From assembly GCA_031546715.1 (NCBI GenBank), contig JAVBKA010000088.1:1-9893 (forward strand): 9,893 nt of DNA, given 5' to 3'. The DNA comes from JAVBKA01 sp031546715 (GTDB lineage: Bacteria > Bacillota > Clostridia > Oscillospirales > UBA929). This document shows, in pieces, positions 1 through 6,844 of the stretch. Below the pieces are notes generated by a model, which was given only the letters and a program-made list of their open reading frames with translations, searched no databases and was not told the DNA's origin. Each line of letters opens with the position of its first letter. Within the stretch, counting starts at the first letter, position 1. A program made the position numbers and the translations under genes.

Positions 1-227
1 TCTAAGCAGTTTCCAAGGGTAATATTAGCGCTTTGAAGCGCAGAGTAAGCAGAACGAAAGATGCCATCAATATGCTCTTGAAGCTCATTGGCTCTATCAA
101 TCATGCCCATCATTTCACGAATAAGAATGTTGCGCTTTCTGTCCATAAGGTCGTAACCAAGACGTGCCAAGGATAGGCTACGCTTAATTGCCATCATATT
201 TCCTTTTGTTGGGACTACGTTTGGCAC
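1..227 (-). CDS. ntpD: V-type ATP synthase subunit D, central stalk (partial, 3' end beyond window)
   Basis: Subunit D forms the long alpha-helical shaft of the central rotor, passing through the A3B3 head and linking ATP turnover to the membrane ring. Seventy-five N-terminal codons are visible before the left edge; the family is usually about 200-220 residues. The N-terminus reads MPNVVPTKGNMMAIKRSLSL, followed by a basic helix with DRKRNILIREMM, which matches the family pattern of an N-terminal P-T-[KR] motif, then a KR-rich helix and a D-[KR]-[KR] segment. I chose the GTG at 227-225 because an AAGGTGGTGA ribosome binding site (241-232) lies 4 nt upstream and because the VPTKGN block upstream of the in-frame ATGs at 197 and 194 is family-like. 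Starting at either ATG would delete this block. The gene follows B by 30 nt. Identity is firm; the exact start is well supported. Confidence 0.93.
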   Translation of the reverse strand, partial: MPNVVPTKGNMMAIKRSLSLARLGYDLMDRKRNILIREMMGMIDRANELQEHIDGIFRSAYSALQSANITLGNCL

Positions 228-230
228 ATT

Positions 231-241
231 CTCACCACCTT
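231..241 (-). promoter_or_regulatory. Ribosome binding site deciding the GTG start of subunit D
   Basis: On the minus strand this reads AAGGTGGTGAG, one mismatch from the anti-SD complement AAGGAGGTGA. It sits 3-4 nt before the GTG at 227. The in-frame ATG codons at 197 and 194 have only a weaker AAAAGGA upstream, so this site supports the longer protein. Confidence 0.75.
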
Positions 242-257
242 AAACAAAATTAAAACA

Positions 258-1658
258 CTAAACGCCGCGTAATGAAATAATTGCATCCTCTTGATAGTAT
301 TTCTTTAACAGAACAGCATCAACACGGTCTAGCTCTTCCTTAGGCATGATACTCAGGCATTGCCAACCGATTTCAAGAGTTTGGTCAATTGAACGGTTTT
401 CATCCTGCGATTGAGAGACAAAGTACTTTTCAAAAACCTTGCCGAATTCAACATACTTTTTATCTATTTCGCTAAGCTCGTCTTCACCGATAACGCTTGC
501 TAATGCTCGCGCCTCTTGAACGCGCGCGTAGGAGGAGAACAACTGGTTACTCAAGGAAGGGTGATCCTCTCGGGTAAAGCCTTTACCGATACCGTCCTTC
601 ATAAGTCTTGAAAGGCTTGGCAGAACAGTAATCGGAGGATATGTGCCGCCTTGGTCAAGCTCGCGGTCAAGAACGATTTGTCCCTCAGTGATATAACCTG
701 TAAGGTCAGGAATCGGGTGAGTGATATCATCGTTAGGCATGGTTAAAATTGGAACCTGTGTAACTGAGCCACTTTTACCTTCAATCATTCCGGCGCGCTC
801 ATAAAGTGATGCTAAGTCAGAGTAGAGATAACTTGGGTAACCCTTACGTGACGGGATTTCGCCTTTTGAGGAGGAGAACTCACGCAAAGCTTCGCAATAA
901 GAGGACATGTCTGTCATAATGACAAGCACGTGATATCCAAGTGTAAAGGCAAGGTACTCAGCAGTTGTCAGAGCGCAACGCGGGGTGAGAATACGCTCAA
1001 TAATTGGGTCGGATGCAAGGTTCATAAACATAACAACGCGCTGTAATGTACCGGATTCTTCAAAATTTCTTCTGAAAAAGTCAGCAGTGTCGTTTTTTAC
1101 GCCCATTGCGGCAAACACGATGGCAAAACCGCCAGCATCGTCGTCACCGACTTTTGCTTGACGAACCATTTGCGCAGCAACTTCGTTATGCTTCATACCT
1201 GCGCCAGAGAAAATAGGCAACTTTTGACCGCGAATAAGAGTACTCATGCCGTCTATAGCGGAAATTCCTGTATAAATACAGCTTCTTGGGTATTTACGAG
1301 AAACTGGATTAATGGCAGTACCGTTGATGTTGCGGCGTTCTTCTGGGAAGACTTCGCCTAAATTGTCAATAGGTGCGCCTGCGCCAGAGAAAACACGCCC
1401 AAGCATTTCCTTTGACAAGGGAAGCTCCATTGGGTGACCGACAAAACGAGTATTTACGTTATCAAGAGAAAGTCCGCGAGTTCCTTCAAATACTTGAACA
1501 ACAGCGCGTTCGCCTTCTTGCAGAATAACTCTGCCAAGTCTACGTTCGCCGCTTTTCATGGTTAGCTCACACATTTCCTCATAGGCGACGTCTTTAACGC
1601 CATCGATTGTAACTAAAGGTCCGGTGATTTCGGAAAGCCCTGCATATTCAATTCGCAT
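258..1658 (-). CDS. ntpB: V-type ATP synthase subunit B (non-catalytic head subunit)
   Basis: This subunit alternates with A in the A3B3 head and forms the non-catalytic half of each nucleotide interface. The 466 residues are full length for the family. The order is N-terminal beta-barrel (about 1-75), central nucleotide-binding fold (about 76-350) and C-terminal helical domain. The P-loop position reads FSGAGMKHN (150-158) and lacks the GKT of a Walker A motif, as expected for B. The alpha/beta ATPase signature PPITVLPSLS is at 341-350, with Thr344 where Asn or Asp is usual, and Arg351 follows it, the conserved Arg at the A/B interface. The ATG at 1658-1656 overlaps the TAA stop of A by one base, and a GGAGG inside the end of A lies 10 nt upstream, so translational coupling to A is likely. 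Identity is very secure. Confidence 0.98.
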   Translation of the reverse strand: MRIEYAGLSEITGPLVTIDGVKDVAYEEMCELTMKSGERRLGRVILQEGERAVVQVFEGTRGLSLDNVNTRFVGHPMELPLSKEMLGRVFSGAGAPIDNLGEVFPEERRNINGTAINPVSRKYPRSCIYTGISAIDGMSTLIRGQKLPIFSGAGMKHNEVAAQMVRQAKVGDDDAGGFAIVFAAMGVKNDTADFFRRNFEESGTLQRVVMFMNLASDPIIERILTPRCALTTAEYLAFTLGYHVLVIMTDMSSYCEALREFSSSKGEIPSRKGYPSYLYSDLASLYERAGMIEGKSGSVTQVPILTMPNDDITHPIPDLTGYITEGQIVLDRELDQGGTYPPITVLPSLSRLMKDGIGKGFTREDHPSLSNQLFSSYARVQEARALASVIGEDELSEIDKKYVEFGKVFEKYFVSQSQDENRSIDQTLEIGWQCLSIMPKEELDRVDAVLLKKYYQEDAIISLRGV

Positions 1659-3430
1659 TAGCTATTCGCCTCCAAAACCTTAGCAATAGATGAGTCGATG
1701 AGTTTTTCCATATCGTCAAAAAGTTCTAATTTATCGTTAGGTATTTCGTATTTAATACGGATAATTGTGTCAAAAAGTCCTGTTTCACGAAGCTGTGAAA
1801 TGGGAATGCCCTTTTCCACAAGAATCTTAGAGTTATCATAAAGCTGTAGCATAACCTGAATCATGCGCTTTTGCTTTTCAATAGGTACATAGGTATCTGT
1901 TGCATGGTACGCGTTCTGTTGCAAAAAGCCCAGACGAACCACACGAGCGCATTCAATAATCAGCTTCTGCTCCTCAGGGAGAATGTCCGCACCGATGAGC
2001 TTAACGATTTCCATAAGCTTAGATTCCTCTTGTAAGAGACGGGAAAGCCTTGTTCTAAGGTCAGCAAAATCACTGCCAAGACGTTTTTCAAACCATGGCT
2101 CTAGTTCTCCGATGTACTCAGAATAGGAGGTTATCCAATTTATAGAAGGGAAGTGACGTGCGTATGCAAGTTGACGGTCAAGTGCCCAGAAGGTACGGAT
2201 AAAACGCTTTGTATTTTGAGTGACAGGCTCAGAGAAGTCGCCGCCTTGAGGTGATACTGCACCGATAACAGTGACGCTGCCTTCTGTGCCGTTTAGAGTA
2301 ACCATGTAGCCAGCGCGCTCGTAAAACTCTGCAAGCCTTGAAGGTAGGTACGCAGGATATCCTTCTTCGGCAGGCATTTCTTCAAGACGACCAGAAATTT
2401 CACGCAAAGCTTCAGCCCAGCGGGAAGTCGAGTCAGCCATGAGAGCAACGTGGTAGCCCATGTCACGATAGTATTCAGCAATAGTCATACCTGTATAAAT
2501 TGAAGCTTCACGAGCCGCAACAGGCATGTTAGACGTATTTGCGATTAAAACAGTTCTATTTAAAAGGGGTTTTCCGCTTCGTGGGTCAAGTAGCTCTCCA
2601 AATTCTTCTAAAACCTGTGTCATTTCGTTGCCGCGCTCTCCACAGCCGAGGTAGACGATAATATCAGCGTCAGACCATTTTGCAAGCTGATGCTGTGTGA
2701 TTGTTTTTCCCGCACCGAAAGGACCAGGAACGGCGGCACAGCCACCTTTGGCGATAGGGAACAGAGTATCAATTATACGCTGACCTGTTACCAACGGACG
2801 GTCTATGGGCAAACGTTTTGCAACTGGACGAGGTCTTCTGATAGGCCAGAACTGAGCAAGTGTCAGCTTAGTGACACGACCGTCTGCATCCTTAACTTCG
2901 GCTAAAACATCGTCAACAGTGTAGTCGCCGTTTTTGACAGCAGTTGTAACAGTGCCTTCAATTGTAGATATACAGCGGTGATTAACCGTATCGGTTTCAG
3001 GGCAGGAGGCATACATAGTTCCCACTTTGATTTCATCACCGGTTTTAACATGCATTGTAACAGCCCAACGATTGTCTGGGTCTAAGGACGGGATATTGAC
3101 GCCACGACCAATAAAGGCTCCTGTGCGCTTTTCGATGGCACGGAGCGGACGTGCAATACCGTCAAAAATCTGATGGAGCAAGCCAGGACCAAGCTTAATT
3201 GACATAGACATGCCCGTGCCGACAATAGTGTCGCCAGGCTTCATGCCTGATGTTTCTTCATATACTTGAATAACTGTAGTTTCGCCGCGAATACCAACGA
3301 CTTCGCCAACCAGTCTTTCTGAACCGACATAGACGGTTTCCATCATCGCAAGACCGTTTGCTCCAGTACTGTTTCCGGTAACGTGAGCTTTTACAACAGG
3401 TCCGTTTATTCCATATACTGAGTATTCCAA
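1658..3430 (-). CDS. ntpA: V-type ATP synthase subunit A (catalytic ATPase subunit)
   Basis: The catalytic subunit hydrolyses or makes ATP in the A3B3 head. At 590 residues it has normal family length. Domains in order: N-terminal beta-barrel (1-75), the bulge or non-homologous insertion typical of V/A-type A subunits (about 110-185), the nucleotide-binding domain, and the C-terminal helical domain. Walker A is GPFGAGKT (236-243, Lys242); the catalytic glutamate is Glu265 in GERGNE; Walker B is VALMADSTSR (328-337, Asp333); SPQGGDFSEP follows at 393-402. All key residues are present, so the subunit should be active. The start is TTG (3430-3428): GGAGG lies 7 nt upstream, family-like sequence begins at once (EYSVYGINGPVV), and no ATG occurs before residue 29. 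It lies 44 nt after E and overlaps B by one base. Confidence 0.98.
   Translation of the reverse strand: MEYSVYGINGPVVKAHVTGNSTGANGLAMMETVYVGSERLVGEVVGIRGETTVIQVYEETSGMKPGDTIVGTGMSMSIKLGPGLLHQIFDGIARPLRAIEKRTGAFIGRGVNIPSLDPDNRWAVTMHVKTGDEIKVGTMYASCPETDTVNHRCISTIEGTVTTAVKNGDYTVDDVLAEVKDADGRVTKLTLAQFWPIRRPRPVAKRLPIDRPLVTGQRIIDTLFPIAKGGCAAVPGPFGAGKTITQHQLAKWSDADIIVYLGCGERGNEMTQVLEEFGELLDPRSGKPLLNRTVLIANTSNMPVAAREASIYTGMTIAEYYRDMGYHVALMADSTSRWAEALREISGRLEEMPAEEGYPAYLPSRLAEFYERAGYMVTLNGTEGSVTVIGAVSPQGGDFSEPVTQNTKRFIRTFWALDRQLAYARHFPSINWITSYSEYIGELEPWFEKRLGSDFADLRTRLSRLLQEESKLMEIVKLIGADILPEEQKLIIECARVVRLGFLQQNAYHATDTYVPIEKQKRMIQVMLQLYDNSKILVEKGIPISQLRETGLFDTIIRIKYEIPNDKLELFDDMEKLIDSSIAKVLEANS
1665..1675 (-). 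promoter_or_regulatory. Ribosome binding site of subunit B, inside the end of A
   Basis: TTGGAGGCGAA on the minus strand lies inside the last codons of A (encoding the Leu-Glu-Ala near its C-terminus), with GGAGG 10 nt before the B ATG. The same 11 bases precede subunit A at 3434-3444. Confidence 0.7.
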
Positions 3431-3433
3431 GGT

Positions 3434-3444
3434 TTCGCCTCCAA
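3434..3444 (-). promoter_or_regulatory. Ribosome binding site deciding the TTG start of subunit A
   Basis: TTGGAGGCGAA on the minus strand puts GGAGG 7 nt before the TTG at 3430. This strong site makes the TTG the credible start of the catalytic subunit, since no ATG or GTG is suitably placed. Confidence 0.75.
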
Positions 3445-3474
3445 GCAGTGTTTAGTCAGGATTCAATGTCTAAG

Positions 3475-4083
3475 CTATTGAGCAGCTTTTCCGCCGACCT
3501 CAAGACCAAACATTTCAGCAAAATGTGTAGATAACTCACTGAGAGTAGTGTCCATGCTTTCGTCTATTTGAATTTTTTTTGCGGGGCAAACTGCTCGTAA
3601 TCCGCCGATTTGGAAGTTGCCCTCGTTAAAAGTCACTTTATGCTTAAGATCTAGCTTAGAAAGCTCAGCCGCAAGCGGCATATCGTTTGCGCAGAGAGAG
3701 ACAACAGCGTCAGCGTCAAAGACTTGCATAGCGTTAATGAGAAGTTTTTTGAGATTCTCGAGGTAAGCAGTTGTCTTTACATACTCAGAAAGTTTTTTAC
3801 GAACCTTCAAGATGACCTCGTTATTCATTTCGGTGCGGCGAATAGCTAGGTCACGCTTAGCCTCCATCATTTTCTTGGAAACGCGACGGCCGCTTTCAGT
3901 GTTTATGCGGGCAACTTCAATCTTAATGAAGCGGAACATTTCCGTTAGAGCATCATCCTCGGCGTTGTCTAGTGCTGCCTGACGCTCACGCTTTATTTGT
4001 TCGTAGACTTCATTGCTTTCAGCCACAGCATCCGCTGTGATGACTGATGTAAAATTGTCCAGTTTAATGTATGGATTATCCAC
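3475..4083 (-). CDS. ntpE: V-type ATP synthase subunit E (peripheral stalk)
   Basis: Subunit E pairs with the coiled-coil G/H subunit to make the peripheral stalks that hold the A3B3 head against the stator subunit I. The 202 residues match the family. An N-terminal charged helix rich in Glu, Lys and Arg (about 20-115) is the coiled-coil half. The C-terminal globular domain (about 116-200) includes the family-like stretch GGLRAVCPAKKIQIDESM (160-177), which binds the top of B. The start is GTG (4083-4081), with a purine-rich AGGGGGGAT about 4 nt upstream; no in-frame ATG lies near. It follows F after 28 nt and precedes A by 44 nt. Its partner G lies at the far end of the operon, four genes away. 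The weak sequence conservation normal for E leaves the call resting on the C-terminal pattern, length and context. Confidence 0.93.
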   Translation of the reverse strand: MDNPYIKLDNFTSVITADAVAESNEVYEQIKRERQAALDNAEDDALTEMFRFIKIEVARINTESGRRVSKKMMEAKRDLAIRRTEMNNEVILKVRKKLSEYVKTTAYLENLKKLLINAMQVFDADAVVSLCANDMPLAAELSKLDLKHKVTFNEGNFQIGGLRAVCPAKKIQIDESMDTTLSELSTHFAEMFGLEVGGKAAQ

Positions 4084-4111
4084 GGGTATCCCCCCTGTGA
4101 GAAAACTTTAG

Positions 4112-4420
4112 CTAAATTTTGATACCGATTGCTTCGCGAATATAATGGGTAATGGAGTTAGGGTCACGACCAGTGCCATGACGGTCAGGAATTTCAACGA
4201 CTAGAGTTCTTTTCTCTTTAAGCTTAAGGTCTCCGATTAATTCGGGACAAAACTTCGCAAGCTTTTCGGTGATTAAAACAATACCGATTTCCGGATCGGA
4301 AATGCATTTTGTAAGCGCGTCCTGAGCTTCTCGTCTTGTACCTGCAATCGTACCCCCGATACCTGCAAGGCGCAGACCTGTAAGGGTATCAAAATTATCA
4401 GAGATACAATGGTATTTCAT
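4112..4420 (-). CDS. atpF: V-type ATP synthase subunit F (central stalk)
   Basis: Subunit F (called NtpG in Enterococcus hirae) is a small Rossmann-like protein that binds the D shaft of the central rotor and modulates ATPase activity. The 102 residues match the family. Recognisable features are the N-terminal strand followed by TGLRLAGI (14-21), the IGIVLITEKLA segment (45-55), and a LVVEIPDRHG strand-turn (73-82), all in the usual order. The ATG at 4420-4418 overlaps the TGA stop of K (ATGA), and I see no convincing separate ribosome binding site, so translation probably depends on ribosomes finishing K. The position between K and E differs from the reference operons, where F directly precedes A. 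Confidence 0.95.
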   Translation of the reverse strand: MKYHCISDNFDTLTGLRLAGIGGTIAGTRREAQDALTKCISDPEIGIVLITEKLAKFCPELIGDLKLKEKRTLVVEIPDRHGTGRDPNSITHYIREAIGIKI

Positions 4421-4857
4421 ACAATTTGAGCAGGTAGACGTCCGACGATCATAAGAGCTACGATTAGACCGTAAAGCGCAACACCTTCTGCAAGACCAAC
4501 GAAGATAAGTGCTTTACCAAAGGTTTTCTCATTTTCACTGATTGCGCCGAGAGCAGCGGAAGCAGATGCAGCAACAGCGATTCCGCCGCCGATGCCTGAT
4601 AAGCCTGTTGCTAAAGCAGCAGCGATTAGACCGCCAGTGACGTTTGTGATACCGCTAGAAACAGCAGATACGGTTTCAGCCGCAGCCATTGCATTTCCTA
4701 GACCAGTTCCGACGAAAACAACTCCTACACCGAAAAATGCAACGATTTGCATAACGAGAGAGTTTTTAACTGTTTTTCCTGCTTTTTGACGAAGATAAAT
4801 TAAAACTAGCGGTGCAATAAGAAGAGCGACAAGGATTCCTGCTTGAATAAATTCCAT
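4417..4857 (-). CDS. ntpK: V-type ATP synthase subunit K (membrane rotor-ring proteolipid)
   Basis: Several copies form the membrane ring that carries H+ or Na+ and drives the central stalk. The 146 residues contain four hydrophobic segments: about 5-22, 34-58, 75-105 and 112-138. The last two form the ion-binding hairpin: a Gly/Ala-rich helix, a polar loop SENEKTFGK (107-115) and a helix with FVGLAEGVALYGL, in which Glu124 is the ion-binding carboxylate. The first pair carries no carboxylate. Basic residues at 23-31 put that loop in the cytoplasm, consistent with the usual hairpin topology. A-M-A at 56-58 resembles a signal-peptidase site; cutting there would leave an 88-residue two-helix protein. 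No Gln lies within the hairpin helices, which leans towards H+ coupling (inference). The gene starts 6 nt after I and overlaps F by 4 nt. Confidence 0.95.
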   Translation of the reverse strand: MEFIQAGILVALLIAPLVLIYLRQKAGKTVKNSLVMQIVAFFGVGVVFVGTGLGNAMAAAETVSAVSSGITNVTGGLIAAALATGLSGIGGGIAVAASASAALGAISENEKTFGKALIFVGLAEGVALYGLIVALMIVGRLPAQIV

Positions 4858-4863
4858 AATGAA

Positions 4864-6801
4864 CTAACCCTTTCTTTGTTTGTAATTTACTTGCATTGGT
4901 TCGAATTGACGACCTTCGCCGCCGTAAAATCTGCCAAACATTTCGTAGAAATCAAGCCTGAGAACCTGAATCCCGACGAGCAAGCCTTCAATTCCGATTA
5001 CGATTAAATTTCCAAATATAATAACCAAAATTGAACTAAATGAATGTGGTGCATCATGGGGCTTTGCTAGAGCGTAAATAACACCCATAATTGATGCATG
5101 TGAGATTGCGTATGCGCCTACACGAAGGAAGCTTAAGGTATTTGTGATGTATGAGAGGAAAACCTCTATCATCTCGAAAGCATTTGACATTATAAAATCT
5201 GAAGTTGTGCCGTGGGGCTTCCACTTACCTCGTTTTTCAGCCATATGGCTGAGTGGCTCACGGAGGAATACTAAAATAAGCGGACAGAATATGCCGAGTA
5301 ACAGCAGAACAGGAGGAACATCAAACTTTCCGAAGCCAAGGAACGGTAATACAACCATTACGATTCCCCAGTAGAGGACTAAGCCTGCTATACTATTTGA
5401 GCCAAAGAATTTCTTCTCTGCGTTTTTCTGGCGAATTCCGTTAATAATGTTGAAAATCAACGCTATTGTTATTAGTGCCGCGCCGCCGTAGACGGAGTAA
5501 AGTAAGAGCTGGTCAGTGTCATGCAAGGGCTTAAAGTTAAAAACGGCTTCCCATTCCTCATAACCAAAGACGCTTCCGAAAACCAGACCACCGAAGAGCA
5601 TTGACGCAACGCCTGCATATGAGATAACCCGCCCCAGCCACATGCCCTTCATCTTCCACATCAAAAATCCGACGAGGACTAGAATCGCACCTTGACCAAG
5701 GTCGCCAAACATGATTCCGAATAATATAGAGTAGGTGATTGCCATTAATGGAGTGGGGTCTATTTCGTTGTACGACGGAAGTCCGTACATTGAAACAAAT
5801 GGCTCAAACGGTTTAAATAGCTTATTGTTTTTCAGCTTTACAGGCGGAGTGTAATCAACAAGAGTGTTTGCGTCCTCGCTGACGACTACAAAGTTAAGCG
5901 ACCTATAAGCGTCAATACCTGCGACAAAATCATCATACTTATCAACAGGAACCCAGCCTAAAATATAGAAGCTCTCGAGAGTGTGTCCAGCAAACTGCCG
6001 TATTCCCCAGGAATCGTTCATGTATCTAACATAAGAGTAGTATGAAAGAAACTTTTTAGCCTCTGTATCTTTTAATACCCTCAACTCATTATCAAGAACC
6101 TGAATGCGCTCACGAGACTGCATAGTGTCGTTTCTGATAAAAGCTTCAGCTTCCACAGCGGTTCCGAAAATTCTATCAGAAAGTATTATACGTTCAAATT
6201 GAAGTGAGGCAAGAAGCGAATCAACGTTCTCAGCGTTAGCCCTCGGCGTTAGGTACATTCCATAAACATAATCTCGTTCTTCGCTGGTAGCAAAGAAATA
6301 TATGTCTTGCCTGTTCAAAATACTGTTTTTAAAGCTGCCATAAACGTCTGTGGGCAATCTGCCGAAACGGAATTTAACAAATCGAAAATGGGAAAATTCT
6401 TGGAGCGGAACGCTTACGTCCTCTAGATGACCAATTTGAGAAAGAACTTGCTCGTTTTCATTTACTCTGCCACGCAGTCTCTCTAGTTCATCAATAAGTG
6501 AGTTATACTTCTGGTCAAACTCCTTAAAGAACCGCTTAACTTCTAGTGTGTCCAAGGCTTGCTTATCAAAATCACCGTAATCCAACGCAACACCGGTTCT
6601 GTCAGAAATAAGCTCGGCATGCCTCACAAATTCTGCAAAAGGATTTTGCAAATCAAACGGATGAAGACCGTTGACACGCTTCATAACTGACAGAGTGGAT
6701 TCAGGATGAAACTCCCTACCTATAATACAGGAGCGCACTACTTGGTCAAACTCCAGTAACGGACCGACAATTGTAACAAGCTTCATTTGAGAAACAGCCA
6801 A
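4864..6801 (-). CDS. ntpI: V-type ATP synthase subunit I (stator channel subunit)
   Basis: Subunit I provides the two half-channels through which ions reach the K ring and anchors the peripheral stalks. With the TTG start chosen here it has 645 residues, normal for the family. Residues 1 to about 345 form the cytoplasmic arm with a coiled coil near 90-125; the remaining part is a membrane domain of about eight helices. Arg560 in SFLRVGAYAISHA and the last-helix cluster Glu605, Gln612, Arg615 in IEGLLVGIQVLRLDFYEMF match the residues that line the ion path in the family. TTG at 6801-6799 is preferred because AAAGGAGG ends 8 nt upstream and the protein then begins MAVSQMKLV, a typical family N-terminus. 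The in-frame GTG at 6810 lies within that ribosome binding site. The gene follows C by 43 nt. Confidence 0.96.
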   Translation of the reverse strand: MAVSQMKLVTIVGPLLEFDQVVRSCIIGREFHPESTLSVMKRVNGLHPFDLQNPFAEFVRHAELISDRTGVALDYGDFDKQALDTLEVKRFFKEFDQKYNSLIDELERLRGRVNENEQVLSQIGHLEDVSVPLQEFSHFRFVKFRFGRLPTDVYGSFKNSILNRQDIYFFATSEERDYVYGMYLTPRANAENVDSLLASLQFERIILSDRIFGTAVEAEAFIRNDTMQSRERIQVLDNELRVLKDTEAKKFLSYYSYVRYMNDSWGIRQFAGHTLESFYILGWVPVDKYDDFVAGIDAYRSLNFVVVSEDANTLVDYTPPVKLKNNKLFKPFEPFVSMYGLPSYNEIDPTPLMAITYSILFGIMFGDLGQGAILVLVGFLMWKMKGMWLGRVISYAGVASMLFGGLVFGSVFGYEEWEAVFNFKPLHDTDQLLLYSVYGGAALITIALIFNIINGIRQKNAEKKFFGSNSIAGLVLYWGIVMVVLPFLGFGKFDVPPVLLLLGIFCPLILVFLREPLSHMAEKRGKWKPHGTTSDFIMSNAFEMIEVFLSYITNTLSFLRVGAYAISHASIMGVIYALAKPHDAPHSFSSILVIIFGNLIVIGIEGLLVGIQVLRLDFYEMFGRFYGGEGRQFEPMQVNYKQRKG

Positions 6802-6807
6802 AGCGTG

Positions 6808-6817
6808 CACCTCCTTT
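6808..6817 (-). promoter_or_regulatory. Ribosome binding site deciding the TTG start of subunit I
   Basis: AAAGGAGGTG on the minus strand is a near-perfect anti-SD complement. Its GGAGG (6814-6810) is 8 nt from the TTG at 6801, while the GTG at 6810-6808 uses the last G of the site itself and therefore cannot be initiated from it. Confidence 0.8.
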
Positions 6818-6844
6818 CAGCAACATAATAAATTTCAATCGCAA

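Noticed and set aside
1181..1213. Loss of Walker A in subunit B as a sign of a decayed ATPase
   Set aside because: The degenerate P-loop is normal for non-catalytic B subunits, and the rest of the protein is intact and full length.
1158..2905. Open frames opposite or out of frame within A and B as extra genes
   Set aside because: They overlap strongly conserved coding sequence in another frame, lack ribosome binding sites, and show no recognisable protein pattern.
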